Assembly (NCBI GenBank): GCA_001598975.1
Contig: BBXU01000526.1
Span: forward strand, 1 to 58,757
Length of the DNA stretch: 58,757 nucleotides
Direction: 5' to 3'
Source of the DNA: Parachlorella kessleri
Lineage: Eukaryota > Chlorophyta > Trebouxiophyceae > Chlorellales > Chlorellaceae
The notes below the pieces were generated by a model, which was given only the letters and a program-made list of their open reading frames with translations, did not search any database and had not been told where the DNA came from. Of this stretch, positions 21,921-35,358 are shown one piece after another; position 1 is the first letter of the stretch, and every line of letters begins with the position of its first letter. The position numbers were made by a program, and so were the translations under genes.

Positions 21921-22818
21921 CAGAACCACAACAGTCGAAGATGCATCTCCCTTTATTTCATGGCCGTGCGCTGTCAGGCCTCCTCTTTTGGGAGGAGGGG
22001 GGCTTGGCGGCGTTGGTCAAGATTTTGGTGAATGGTACTGCGTAACAACTTTCTGGCAGTTAGTGTGCCGGGAGGCACTTTTGTATGGTGCTGAGCCACC
22101 TCTGCGTGCCCTAGTAGTTTCCCAAAACGCCATATTCTTGTGCTGTGTTGAGCGTGGGAGCCATTCTTGCGGCCACTGGCCACCAGCGAGCATGCCTTTG
22201 TGACCAGTGCTTGTGTTGAGTGGGGAAGGTAATCATGAGCCTTTGCTGCTACAAGCGTGCCTGCTTTTGCCCTTTGAGAGCACGTTGTCCATTCTTGCCA
22301 GCAAGTGCCTTTGATGGCCAGCTGTCTGCACTTCAGAGGTGTGATACTTTACGAACGATTGGCCTGGACGCCTAGGAGAGTGGTCGTGGTTAGCCTCGGG
22401 GAGCTGCTGAAATGATGGTGTTCGTAGGTTGCACGGCCGAAAGTTGCATAAGATGCTACGAAAACTCCTTCCATATTCATATTTTGTTCTCTGCTTGCAT
22501 CTTGGGGTCCATGGGTGCTCTCTTTTGACTGATCACGTCGTTTTGCTTGCTACAAGAGGGTTTGAGGTTGCAGTGCATGCAAGCCAAGTGCCTGGAGGGC
22601 GTCTCTGATGTGATGAAGCGGATGGGTTGAAACCGTGAGCGTACTTTGTAGACAGTGACAGTGTTACACAGGCTGGTCCCCTCGACACACATGAATCACA
22701 TAACGTGAGACGCATGCCATGCAGTGCTGCGAAACACACCCCCATCACGCCAGTAGCACCGTGAAGGTCAGAAGGTTGGCACGACATGTTCGGTCTTCTT
22801 GTGCATGCCACTTGCTAC
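21921..22818. other. Convergent 3' intergenic region
   Basis: About 900 bp between the small gene (+) and the PWWP gene (-). No exon-like conserved stretch is seen. Confidence 0.45.
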
Positions 22819-25800
22819 TCAGCCGGCCTCCTCCTTCAGAGCTCTCTCCACTGCCTACAGGAGGTTGCAATTAACATACACCTAACCAGGGCAGGGGTAA
22901 CAGCTGGGTAGCAGCTTGCAGGGACCTGAGGCATGCGCTTCTTAATGCAGCCTCGCGGTTTGTCTCATCAGCACCCAGTACACATCCCTCATGTTCGTGG
23001 CATATGTATGGCAGGGCTATGGACTGCCTCGAGGTCGTTGCAGAATTTCCGTGTGCATGCCTGGCCAGCACAACCGAACCCATCTCGGCACACATTGGCA
23101 CTTACTACCAATTGAGTCGTGCTTGCACTCCCCGGTACCTTACCCTGCAACCCACCTTTCTGCCCATGTTGCTGGCAGCCTGCAGCTTAGCCAGGCGGCC
23201 ATCTTTACCTTCAGCGAAGCTGCTGATCTTGGAAGAGTCGAGAGACATGGCCAGGTCGCAGCCAAACACCTCTACCTGCACACTTGCGCTGTCCCCCAGG
23301 GTGCCCTGCACCCACCAGTGAACTAGAGTGGCGCAACATGTGAGGACTACTTAGGTTGCGTGGTAGCTAACATAGCCCTAGCCACCCTCGCCATGAACCC
23401 TGCATACTGCTTTTCTTGGGAAGGATATCGACTGTGTGGTATTCATAAGACTTGTGCACGCACGGCTGTGTACAAAGCCCTTTCCCAGCGATGCAGGTGC
23501 CCATGCGCCTGTGGGTTGAGTGAGCAAGCACTCTCTGGCAGCTCAGCTGACACCCATCCCAACCCAGCGCTGTAAGCTACACACCTCAAGTAGCCGGCCC
23601 GGCCACCATAGGCCACCCAAATTCGCCCACACCAGCGGGGGGGCGCCCTCTCTGTCATCCTCGTCAGAATGCTCCCCACAATTGCCCACAGCATCCAAGC
23701 TTGGAAGCTGCGGCGGCCCTTTCTTTGGTAGTTTGCTTGGTGGTTGCCTGGTTGTGGGGACCGCTGCACCCCTCTTGCGCTGCGGCTGCTGTTTCAAGGA
23801 TGAGTCTGTCCCAGACGTCCTGCCTTCTGCCGCTGCCTTAATGTAGAGCTGTGCGGGAGGTTTGTCAGGCACTGGCGCGGACAGCAGTGCCCTCCCCTTG
23901 CCCCTGCCTCGGCCTCCCTGCGGCCCAGCCGGGTGCTGACCCTGCCTCCGAACCTGCCCTTTCTGAGGCTTTCCTTGTTGCTGCATGCTTGCGGACCGCC
24001 TTGCAGCAAGGGACATGCCTGCTACTCCGCTGTCCTGCTGTGCGCCTTCATTTTCCTCACTCCTTGGCTCCAGCAGCACCCAGGCATCCTGGGACATGTT
24101 GCCATGGGGGGTGTCAGCAGCTCGTCACCAACACTGCCAGGAGGATACTGAGGAGGAGTCTGAAATGGACTGTCATCCCTGCTGTGGACCTAGTATAGCG
24201 GACGGACAGTGGACTTCAACGCTGCACTTACAGCCCTGAGCCTGCGCGCCAGCTCAGCCATTCCAATGCCCCTTCCTTCCTGTGGCTGTGACAGGAGCAT
24301 CCGCCCCAGCCCTCACCTGCACCTCCGCCAGCGTCAAGGTCAGCAGCTGCTCTAGTTCCTCCACCCGGCAGTCAGGGGCCAGCTCCACCTGAATGTCCAC
24401 CCGCCGCCTCCCTGCCTGCTTGCTAGGCTTTGTGAGCCTGCCAGGGCGGGCTCTGGTGGCCTCATCGCTCCTGCTCGTCTGCAGCCGGACAAAGTACCAG
24501 CAGCCGTCCGGGCAAGCGGCAGTGTGGGGGGCGGCAGCTGGGCCGACAGACCCGAGGTACTCAACCACCCTGCATTGAGGGAAGGGACGAGCTCACAAGC
24601 TCAAGAGCTTGGGCGTGGCGCTGCAAGCCAACAGCAGGCTGTAGCGGCAATCCTTCCCATGGGAAGGTGGCATAATGTACAATACCAGCGGTGATAGAAG
24701 CCGGCCACTGTGCTTCCTGTGCTGGCAGCAGAGTCTAGGTACGGCCCTGGGGGCTCAGCTGGTTGAAGCATGGTTGAACACCGCAGCCCCAGGCATCACG
24801 GCTGCCATGCACACCAGTTTGAGCCCAAGAGCCACTTACTGGCCATCGTGCACCCCAGCATTCACGACGTCTCCATCTTGATCCTGAAGGTCCTCGGCTA
24901 TGATGAAGGACACCTGCACCGCCAGTGGGACATTTGAGCTCTCCATCCGACTCCCCTGCCCACAGCTGAGATGTTCTGAGTACACTGCCAGTGCGGCATT
25001 GGGCAATGGACTGCCAGTCGGTCAAGCAGGCGCAGACGGACTGGTGGACTAATCGGTGGAGCGGAGCAGATTTGCACCCTACTCGTCCACCCTATAACAG
25101 CTGCCTGCACAACATGTGCTTCGCTATGTTGCTATGCGCATTGGAGGGTCAGGAGTCCTCACCTTTCTGCCCACCAGCTGCTGCTGGCTAAGCTGCTCAG
25201 AGCTGCCTTGCGACCGTTCAGCAATGGCCTGGACCCCCTCAGCTAGCCATGAGGGCAAACCAGGCTCCTCCTTTCCCTCTTCTTCCGAATCTGCATCATC
25301 ATCTGCTGCTGCTTGCGCGTCGTCGCCCTTGCCTGTTACTGCGGCGGCGGTGGCGGCACCTGATTGCTCTCGCCCGGTTCGCTGCTCAACCTCTTCATAG
25401 CTTCCCAGGATGAGCCCACCAGTAGGCGGCCCTGATGCCTGGGTGGTGTCACTCTGTGCTTGCTGGCAGACCAGTGAGGCCACCCCGCCTGCCCTGGGCA
25501 CTGCCAGCCTTGTTGGCGCTGCCCGTGTTCCCGCTGCTGCTGCTGCCGATGTGCCTGCTGCTGGTCTGGCAGGCATTGCTGCTAACTCCACTGTCCTCGT
25601 AATGAGCACAGCCCCTGGCTCCTCGCTGTACAACACCTCTCTGGGCCCGTCATGTCTGCCGCTGGCGGCATGTGCAGCATATCCTGGAGCTCCTGCCCGC
25701 TGAGATTCCTGAGGGACCTGGGTGGGTATCTTGGCGTTGGGGGGTATTTGGACTGGCGGGTGCTCTGGAACAGCTGTGGGGTCACCCGGTGGTGCTGTCG

Positions 25801-27379
25801 GCCATGATGTTTGGGTGCCTGGTGGGAAGCTGATGACCACTGAGGGCAGCGGGCAGCAGCTGTAGCTTGCACCGCCACTTTCCCCAATATGCTGCAGCAG
25901 CTGATGTTCCTGGCTTGGGTCGACAGAGAGCCACTCAAAGCCTTCCAGCATTTGCATGTCCAGGGCTGCTGCAGGGGCTTCCGCTGCGGCAAAGCTGCTA
26001 GGAGCAGCTTCCTGCATCGCAGGGCAGTATGGGCCTGGGACATAATGGCGTTGCTGGTCCTGACTAGCTAAGTAATATGTGTGCAACATGTCAACAGAGC
26101 ATTTCTTCCTCATGACCACCTTTGCAAAAGGGGCCGCCATCCCGGCCAACATTCAAGCGCATGGCCTGTGGTTCTGCCGAGTGTATTCAGGTACGGAGTT
26201 CAATGGTGGCTGCAGATAATCAAGATATCCTCACAAAGGCATTGAAATGTTAACAACTTGACCTGTCCTAACTATGCCTAGCCGTGGCGTGATGCATGCA
26301 TGCCAGCGCTCCACCCACCTCATCAGCAGGCACACAGCAGCTCGGGTCAAAGAGCTGCATGCCAGACAGCTTTTCCAGAATGTCCTTCTTGCTCTTGCTG
26401 CCCGCTGCATAACCACTCACCAACAGGATCTGCAGCAGGGCAAGTACGTCTTGCTGTCCTCACACCCCTCACAACGGCAGGTCCATGTGCTGCAGGGAGA
26501 TGTGTGAAAGAAGCATATTTTGGCAACGCCCGCTGCAGTGAGTCACGGGCTGGCATTGGGCCGACCCTCATTGGCCGCGCTCCAAACGCTGAAGGGTGGT
26601 TGGACAAGGCTAGGCAGCAGGTGGACCGTCAACATGTGGTTTGCATTGTAGTAAGTAGGGAGGGGTGGAGGTGGACGTGCCTGCTTGAGGTCCGACACCT
26701 TCAGCACTGACTTCTCAAGCTCACTGAGCTGCTGCACGCTGCCGCTGCCCTTGGTTAGGTGTGTGTGGAACTCAAGGTACTTCTCCAACGTCAGGTCGGT
26801 CTTCACAGGCGCTGCTGAGGTTGCAGTCCCACCAACCGCTCCCTCGGCCGCTGCCCCAGCCACAGCCGTCGGTGCCGCTGCGATGCGATTGTTATCAGCA
26901 GCAGGACCACCTGCTCTTGTACCGCCCGTATGAGCAACCTGTACGGCATTGCCAGCTTGCCTGTCCAGGGTACGGTCAGTCCGCTGACGCAGGGCTGGCG
27001 GCGCCCCAGCCGGTGCCTTCAGCCCCAGCCTTTGCTGGTGCTCGTTGTGCAGTGTCAGCGCCCCCGCTGCCTGCCATTTTCCAGCAAGCGCCGCTGCTAG
27101 TTCTGTTGGCGGCAGACCAGGCAGACCTCCTCTGCTTGGAGGCTGGAGTATTGCCTCCTGCTCTTGAAAGGTAAACGCCCCTGAATCTACACGCTGGCTT
27201 TGGTGCAAGCGTGCACTTAGGGCAGCTGCCCCCGAGCCATAGCCTGCCTTGGCTCCCAGGAGCCCTGCAGATTTCGTTGTTGGCGGCAAGCTGTCCCAGC
27301 AGAAGTCGCTGGTTCCCCAGCCCTGGGAAGGCTGCATGGCACCGAGCAGTCTATAAGCTGAGCACGCCATTCCTCTCAT
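22819..27379 (-). CDS. PWWP-domain protein (putative chromatin reader)
   Basis: Exons in transcription order: 27379-26627 (ATG), 26429-26319, 26119-25163, 24913-24840, 24569-24317, 24088-23585 and 23305-23156. One or two 3' exons are unresolved; 22854-22819 (ending TGA) is the best terminal candidate. The resolved part is 934 codons. The PWWP core spans exons 6-7: PLVWANLGGLWWPGRLLE, then VQVEVFGCDLAM and ISSFAEGKDGRLAKL. The sequence VWA-x2-GxxWWPxRxL followed by VxVxxFG is the PWWP beta-barrel, which in known proteins binds methylated histone H3 tails and DNA. Upstream are long low-complexity Ala/Pro/Gln regions and a basic Lys/Arg/Gln region that may bind nucleic acid. A second small structured segment (VVEYLGSVG, CWYFVRLQTS, VDIQVELAPD) is not recognised. 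Start of exon 3 and end of exon 1 are chosen by phase only. Confidence 0.8.
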
Positions 27380-28395
27380 GGCATGGTCGCTGACAACGGC
27401 CCCATGGCGGGAACCTGGGCTTGCGATGTGACAGATGGCAGGCTAGCATTCATGTCAATGGGAGGCCTGAAGAAGGTGTGAAACAGGACACTTCAACAGC
27501 ATGGGTTGCCAGCATGACAACGTGATAAGAAGGATTGCTAGGACCTCAGGACTTTTCTTGTTGGATACCTGAGCAAATATGCGTCTGCATGTGGGCTACA
27601 GCTGCATGAGGCCAGGGTTTCCCACTGCCGCATGCAGCCAGCGGGCCAGGGTGCTCAAGGCCCCACTAGAGGTATACAGGGAGGGCCTCCTTCTGAATTC
27701 ACAATTCCTGAGAGTCTCTGAGACCCAGTTGGCGGACTTAACTTGCACAACGTTTACGAGGCTGTCACGCCCGATTGTTGACCTTCACACTCAAGCCCCA
27801 CACTGAGCTTGCCAAACACAGGCGATAATACACCTCCACTCCTGCTATGTTTCTATGATCCGCTACAGATTCGCATGCAGTGCACAGAAGTTGCTTCCAA
27901 AAAGAACCCAGCCACACAGCACAGAGACAAAGGGCACAGCCTGCAACCCGTCAGGGGTAAGAATCAGATTAAAGAGTCATTAAGTGCCTGTCACCGCTCA
28001 AACAAATTTGCAAGAACCGAAACCCGGAGCTAAGCCTGGCATGAGAAATATCACTTGCGACAAACAAGCATGTACTAAGCCCAAAGCACTGCGGGGATCG
28101 GCAGCTCCTGCACCGAGCCCAAGAACAAAGCAGCAACAGGCCAAAGGGTCTCACATGAGAGACACAAAGTTAATTTGTGTACAGCATTGGTGATGTCGGG
28201 CACCTTCTGCAAACAAAGCATGCTAAGAAGTCAAAGCACAAAAGTGGGCTGGTGTCAGGAGTGGGAGGGTCAAAGCGCAGGACATTTAATACTAGATGGG
28301 CAAGTTCAACGTGTCTAACAACCAGTGAACAAGTACACAACTCCATGAGTTCAAATCAGTTCACTATGCCCGCGTAAGCAGCAAGGCTAACCAAA
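27380..28395. other. PWWP-gene promoter and mannose-6-phosphate isomerase 3' UTR
   Basis: About 1 kb between two minus-strand genes. No coding signal is found. Confidence 0.5.
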
Positions 28396-30935
28396 TCAGC
28401 AGTCGGGCCCGGCCGCAGCCGGCGCACCAGCCACAGCATCCCCATGCTTGCGAGCAAATGGGAGAATGTTGCTGCTGTTGCTTGCAGCAGGGACGAAGCC
28501 AAGGCCGTTGCAGGCTGCTACCCACACCAACAAGTCTTCATGAACATCAAACTCCAGCCCGGTGCCAGCACCCACAAACCAGATGTCGCCGCGCCGAGTG
28601 GCCCGGTTGGCCACCTTGCCATCCTCTGATGACGCCCGAAGCTTGCTGCTGCCGTGCTGCACTAGCATCACTGCTGGGCCCCCGCAGGCCGGCAGCTCTG
28701 CGGCAGCCCCTGCTGGCGGCTTGAAGCTGTAGATCTCGAACTCCTTGAACGGCGGGCGATACAGCTGCAGGTGCGGCAGCACCTTATCGCCCACCATCAC
28801 CTCCGGCCGGCCCTGGCTGTACGTCAGCGAGCGGCACAGCACCTCCGTGTCCCTGCACTTGGGCGTGAGCCCCGCCCGGATGACATTGTCGGAGGTGGCC
28901 ATACACTCAATTATCTCGCCGCTGACATAGGCGTGCGGCTCGTTGGGCTCTAGGCAGATGGCCTGCCCTGGCTGAAGCTGCACATAGTTGAGGAACCACG
29001 CTGCCAGCACTCCCACATCGCCTGGGTACTGCTGGTTCAGGCGCAACACCAGCCGCTCCTTCGGGGTCAGCTGCCGCTGGGCTGCTTCCGCCTGGAGTAA
29101 CAACACAAACGGAGGAAAACTGAAGGTGTACCAAGGCTCGCCACAGACTGGCACCAAAAGCAGTGGCTGCTTCCAATATCTCTCAGCAAGACTTAGGGGC
29201 TGTTTGAGAGGGCACCGCTAAGAGAGACAAACTAACATTGCAGCCTTGTGGGACGCACGTACGCAGGCGTGATTTTGTGCCTGCCCATCTACCATGAGAT
29301 CGTGCCACCTGCACTGCTCGAGCACAAACAGCTCCTTCACAAGCACCAGGCTCCAGCTAGACAGTGCCCACTGGCAAATGAACCTCACAGCATGTCCAAA
29401 GCGGTCTGGGACCCATTACATCAGCAAGTTGCACCGTTGCACCTGCCGTACCTGCAGGCGTACAGCCATGCGCTCCACAGCACGCCCAACCACCTCTAGC
29501 GGGCAGACCATCAGCTTGGAGAAGGCCGCCCTCAAGCTTTTGACCGCATCCTTCTCCTTGCCGCCCACAATATCATCTGCCATAGCATCACCAGTGCACT
29601 CCCGCAGCTCCGGCACTGTCTCAAACGCGTGGGCAAGCTCGGCTTGGTCGACAAACTCACAGAGGGCCTCAAACTCTGTGAGTGCCAGGGCCATCTCTGG
29701 CTTGTAGTTGTCATCCTTGTAGACCTGCGCGTGAGGTCGGAGACAAAGCGAGCAGTGTGACTCTAAACCACTGCATCCACAGTAGTCTAGCTTCAAATAT
29801 CCCAAATTTAGGCAACTGTGCAACAAGTAGTACCACCACAGTTGACAGCACACCCCAGCTTTGAACCCATAGCAAGGAGGCTGGACACCAGCAACAACCT
29901 CTCTTGACTTCATATCGCACAGCTGAATCATCACGTAACCAGGCATGTAGCCTGTACAAGCACATGCACAGGTTGCTCGAAGGCTGTCACATGCCTCCCT
30001 CCCTACCTTCATATCGGGTTTACGCATACACAGCCGGGAGACACCCTATCCTTACCAGACACAAAGTCAGCAACAGCCCCTCCCAATCCGGGAGCTCTCA
30101 GCAACCCTACCATCCTTCATGCTGCACCTAACGCACCCAAATATGCAAGAGCTGCTCGCGGGCGCGCCTCCAAGGCTTTGCAGCTAGTTCGCCCTCCCCC
30201 CAAGCTTCTTTACAGTGCGATTGTACACCAGGCCCTCTCACCTCTGGCTTGTCCTTGTGAAGCTGCTCCGCAAGCTTCTTGTCGGGGTGCGACTGAATGG
30301 ACAGCGCTGTGCCCACTGACAGCACCTTGAAGAGGAACGGCAGGTCGGCCCCAAACTCTAGCAGCGCTGCCCCCAGCAGTTCTGGGCGCTGCTGCAGCAG
30401 CTCCTTGAGGCAGGTGCCCGCCAGGCCATTGTCTGCTAGGGCCGAGGGGCATGATGGGTGGGTGCCCATCCTGCGGAGGAGGAGACAACAGCAGCAGCAG
30501 CGGCTGCTCCGTCACACACAGCTGTGCTCTGTTAGCTGTCACTCGTCAGCACGCTGCACAGCCCCCCTTTGACACAGCCTGCAAGCCCAACACCCACCAG
30601 CACTGTCCTGCAGCGTCTGTGAGCAGCAAGCCCAGTAGACACAAGGGCTGGCTAATAGACCGGCAGTGCCTACACATTTAGAGATGCAACCCGGACACCC
30701 TGGCAACTGACGCACCAGAGCTCTGCGAACGGAAGCGAAGGGTCCACTGGTTGCCCAGCAGCCTGGGATAGCTTGGCAACCTACAATTCACAAAGGCAGC
30801 AGTACGTTCGCAGTCGCTCCAGCACGCACTGTGAGCAAGGCACTTTCCCTGAAAGGCAACTCTCACCTCTGAGTCCTCCGCAGGTTTACCCCAGGCGTAA
30901 TTCTGGACTTGGCAACTGAGCCTGTACAGCGCCAT
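28396..30935 (-). CDS. PMI: Mannose-6-phosphate isomerase, type I (phosphomannose isomerase)
   Basis: Five exons in transcription order: 30935-30867, 30780-30716, 30470-30242, 29724-29452 and 29091-28396 (TGA), 443 aa, a normal family length. The enzyme interconverts mannose-6-P and fructose-6-P in the cytosol, feeding GDP-mannose for glycans and ascorbate. It starts MALYRLSCQVQNYAWG, the usual beginning. PFAELWMGTHPSCPS is the family signature. All zinc ligands are present: Gln104 and His106 in IQSHPDKK, Glu131 in YKPEMA, His265 in EPNEPHAY. The substrate region ECMATSDNVIRAGLTPKCRD is intact. A short exon (30780-30716) supplies VAKLSQAAGQ and the ELW of the signature. The first in-frame ATG matches the family start. 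Confidence 0.97.
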
Positions 30936-32611
30936 CTTGGGCAATGACAACTTCCCTAGGCAGAATTGCCCGACAGCTGCTGATTTAATGCTTTGTTGTT
31001 CCCAGATCGAAGTGACACGCGAGGGGTCAGCTTAACAAGTAAGCAGTCACCTTCGGGCGAGTCAAGACTGGCATGTGTTTGTGCCTGTCCCAGTGGCGGG
31101 GAGTGCCACGTAAGCAATGTTGAAATGAGACGCTGACAGAAGGCTCGGTCGATACAGGATACCGACTGCCACTCAGATTGGCTCGATACATGTGCCCCTC
31201 GTCTTATAACGCACCGCCACCTTACCATGCTGCCGTGAGTGCCCTAAGTGCCACTCACGCAGCCACTGAGTGGGGCCAGCAAAAACTTAAGCTGCATTTT
31301 CATGAGAACCTGGCCAAGGGTGGGAAGACCAGAAAGTCGTGTTAGGTCAAAAAGTGGGCCTTGTTGCCATGGTCGTGGCCTCCGGCAGGCCACTGAGGTG
31401 CATCCAAAACACGCACGGCGCTTCCTGGGCATGAAGAGTGCACCGGGAACTGGGTATCATGGCTTCATGCAAGACGGCACTAGCCTAGTGTGATGTGTTG
31501 GTCTTGATACAAAGAAGGATGGGCAAGAGAGTCACTTGTCTAGCCTGACAGCTTGCCGCCACCTGACCATCTCGCATGATGCTGCCACGAGTCCTCCACA
31601 AGTGGGGCCAACCAAGAGCCAGGATGTACTAAGCCCGCAAAGAGGGCTAAGAGGGCTCCAGTCAATACAACCCGTCTGCGCCTGGACAGCAACGCCCCAT
31701 TTAATGTGCACGCCTCTTGATGTCTTGGGTTTCTCAGCACTTGTCAAACACTCGGACACAGCCGGCATCTGTATGCCTGCTTGGAAGGCTCTCTGGGAGA
31801 CCCTAGCAGTTCCTTACACCCTTGGATATGCATTGCATGCCTCATACTTTTAAATACACAGGTGCATGCCTGTTCAAAGTCGGCAAGTCTTCCAGGAGCA
31901 GCCTTGTGCATGTGGACAGTCTGCATGGTACTCCCACTCCCAGCATGACGGCGAGGACTAAGCAACAGCAACAGCACATACATTCTCTAAGGCAAGGTCG
32001 CTGCCTGCAGTTTTGCGGCAGCGCAGCAGCAGCACGCACCCACTCATTGCCAACATAGCGTAGGCTTGCAGCAGCTGGGCTTGCATCCCACCGTCCGAAG
32101 TAAGCACCTGCATTGGGCGGCGGTCAAAAGTGTTTGAGTAATAGCTGCACGCATGACTATTTATTGCTCCTCGGTGAACTCCCATGTGACGCACGCTAGG
32201 CTGCCCTAATGCCAGAAGACACCCATTTGCTTCTCCCTCCCCCCACTTGGGGCACAACCTATCGTAATGGCTGGTCAGGTGAAGTGTGGCTCGCACTGCC
32301 TTTGGTGTGCAATCAATATTATGACCCTGCGCTGCCCTGGCTCTCTTGGGTTGCCCATGAGCCTTCCTGTGTAGTTGCTGGATGAAGTTGGGCGGCTAAA
32401 CTGCTCCCAGACTCCCAAGCCTTCTGCCCATTTATTCCTCAGCCGCTCTTCTAATCAGAAATAATGCAGATGAGGAGCTTGATATGCATTGATGTGCACG
32501 GCCCTGCCACTCTTCAGTCAGTCATGGACGGGAGTCCTGCTGAGCCTGCTGCGGTGGCGTGGAATGCTGCAGACAGTAATCTCAGTAACACATAAAGCCG
32601 ACTGAGGGGGG
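30936..32611. other. Divergent intergenic region
   Basis: About 1.68 kb between the start codons of the isomerase (-) and the HEAT-like gene (+). No coding exons are supported, and it should contain both promoters. Confidence 0.5.
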
Positions 32612-35358
32612 ATGGTGACTGAAGCTGCCATGGAATATATAGATATCTTCTCTGTGTGCTTGGAAGATGTAGCTCTGGCCTTGGAGGCTGGAGCTGCAGC
32701 CGCTGCAGATGTGGTGTTGTCCTACCTAGAAGAGCTTCAGCAGGCACCTGAGCATGTGCTAACAACTCTGGTTACGCAGCTGAGAGATTACTTGTGCACA
32801 CTGCCAGTGTGAGTTGTTGTGCTGAGCTTCCCTGCCAAGGTAGTGAAGCTTCTGGCCAGCTGAAGCATACTGCACTGGCATGCGCAGGGCGCGGTTTAGT
32901 GCTGAACAGCAAGGCTTGTTAGACCTGCACTCAGCTCTGGTGCAGCTGTTTACCCCTGGACACCAGATGCAAAACGCGCTGCAGTCAGCCTGGCTGGAGT
33001 TGCTCCCGCAGCTGCTCCATGGCGCTAGCGTGCCAACAGCAGTTGACCACATCGCACTCTTGGACAGCTGCAGTGCACTACTATCGCTTGTTGTGTCCAG
33101 CACTGCTGCGCTCCGTGGCAACCTGTGGCAGTTTGTGCAGCCACCCAGGGAAACTGCCAGCAGTGGCACAGCTAGCGGCAGCTCAATGCTGGGGGCTCTG
33201 TATGTGCTGCTCTTTCTGGGTGACAGCAATGCGCACCTTGCAGAGCAGCTTGCGGCAGCCATGCTGCCACCACTTTTTGGATCAGAGCCCAGCCTGACAG
33301 AGGCGGCAATACAGGGAGCATTCACAGCAGCGGTGGAGCTGCTGCACTCCGAAACTATCATCCGCAGGTTAGCCAGCCTGACGGAAGAAGACAAGAGGGC
33401 AGCGCTCCAGCGCGCTCTGCACTTCCTGCAGCTGTTTAGGACAAGTAGACCAGAAGTGGTTGACACTTGGTGGGCTGCATATGGCGCCACTATCCATGAG
33501 TTGGTGAGCTATGCGCAGCAGAATGGAAGTGCCGCCCTGAAGCAGGCGCAACTGCAGCTGATCGTCAGAGTTCTTTGCTGCCAGAGCACGGCTGAGATGC
33601 TGGCACTGTACGTCATGGGTCACCCAGCCTACGCAGAAGCCAAGGACGGCCCCAGACGGGCCTTCAGTGTGCTGGCAGCACTGCTGCAGCACGACATACC
33701 GGCCTTCCTAGAAGGCTGTTGTGCCACACTGCAGCCAGAAAACAGCTGCTCCCTGGCTGTGCGGATTGAAGGACTGCAAGGTAATCTGCAAGCCAGCATA
33801 CCTAAATTCTGCAGTTCATATTCCTTTTTCCATGTGCTGGTGCCACTGCTGGAACACCCGCAATCTCCTGTTGATATGTGGTTGAGGTTGCAAGTGCAAA
33901 CTGAGGCCGCAGATGGCAGTTTCATGCAACTGGTTCCAGGTCAGCCATCTGCATGTCCCCCGCATCTCACCAGGCTATTACACTACTGCAGCCATGAACA
34001 AGGCATGTGACGGCTACCTCAGAGACACAGCCGGAGACCGGGAGGCTGCTGTTGCCCTCTGGACACCAAGTAGCCTACAAAGCCTGCTTTTTGCGCTGAA
34101 CAGGGTGAGGCGGCAGGACATTATGCCTTGAGGTGGCAACACATGGTGTTGGGTGACGGCACCAATACCATAGGCAACAAGACCGGCAAGATAACTTGAA
34201 AATCCCCCAATGCTAAGTGATCTGGATAGGTGCTTTGGATAGGTGCATGGCATGCGTGGGCATGTCAAGCGGGCAGACAGGTAACCGTCAAGCTGCATTA
34301 AGCTTGGCTACCATGCCCTCGTAGGACCCATCCATTCGCATACGCCGGGAAGCAATGAGGCTGCTGACCTCTGTGTCAGCCCAGGTCGGCTCGCCACAGG
34401 TATGTCGCTTGCTATGAATGGTTGCAGCAGAGAGTGGGCAACTGTCTGCGGGTGCCAAGTCTGCTCGCACAGCGAGCTTTCTTCAGCCAAGACGTCTTGG
34501 TAGCAATAGCCACAGCGGTTTCACAACACCTGCAGCCTGCGTTCAGTTTGCGCTGAGCAGCACTGCGTTATTTTGACAGGTCTGTGATGTTGTTTTTTGG
34601 GTGCAGGAGGAGCAACTGCTACATGCTGTCAGCTTGCGCTGCCGAGACAAGGATGAACTTGTGCGATGCCAAGTAGGGCGCAAGTTGCTTTTCACTGGTC
34701 TAGGGTGCGGTGTGGTCCTTAGCCCGCCAAGGCGCTGTCTTCGCCCCTGCTGGTCTCCTGGCATGCCACCATGCCATGTAAGAGGGCCAGGAGGCATAGA
34801 TGGTAGTGTGCTCCTCCCAGTGTCTGTCAGTGAGCTTGGACGGTGGCCTCCGGTGGACAAGCCTACCACTGCACCCATCCTTTGCAGGCCTACCAGATGC
34901 TAGTCCAGTTCCCAGCAGCCACCCTGCATGCCTGCCTGTCAGAGGCCACCTGGTTTGGCTTGCTTAACTTTGGCCTCACAGTCAAGTGTGAGAACGCCCT
35001 CACAGCACAGCGCCCAGCTACGGGCCGCCCACCTACCAAGGCTGGCATGGGCGGCGGCAAGCATGGAAGTGACATTCATGCGGCCGCTCAGCAGCTGCTG
35101 GGACTGTATCTCTTTTCTGAGAGGTGTGAGGGAGCTGGCCTGGGAGGGCGGGCGCAGGAAGGCGACGGCGGTGAGCAGGGGGCGGGCGGCGGGGACGTGC
35201 CAGCTGGCTGGCTGGAGCGCTTGGAGGTGCTGGGCAGGCACAGCAGGGCGCATGGGGCGACAGGCTTTGTGCTGGTGGAGCAGGCCTACGAGTCAGCTCT
35301 GCAAGGGCTCCTGCAGGCCGAGACGCTGCTGCAAGCAGCTGGCGCTGGACTGGGCTAA
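32612..35358 (+). CDS. HEAT-like helical repeat protein, family not settled
   Basis: Six exons: 32612-32808, 32888-33939, 33992-34104, 34325-34399, 34607-34672 and 34888-35358 (TAA), about 657 aa. Almost all of it is predicted helix in short pairs: DLHSALVQLFTPG, SALLSLVVSSTAAL, LTEAAIQGAFTAAVELL. Later it has DPSIRIRREAMRLLTS and CRDKDELVRCQAYQMLVQF. D-x-(L/I)-x-(V/I)R-x-(E/Q)A-x3-L at repeat turns is the HEAT signature. The last exon (WFGLLNFGLTVKCENAL ... QQLLGLYL) resembles, from memory, the layout of BRAT1-type proteins, but I would not name it without a search. Exon 4 could also end at 34384. The end is uncertain: 35333-35394 is also coding-like in another frame and is followed by a good GTATGT donor, so the gene may continue. 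Confidence 0.7.

Noticed and set aside
22871..23101. Minus-strand frame as the next PWWP exon (HEGCVLGADETNREAAL)
   Set aside because: The segment looks coding, but its phase does not join cleanly to either the exon ending at 23156 or the terminal candidate at 22854, so I left it unassigned.
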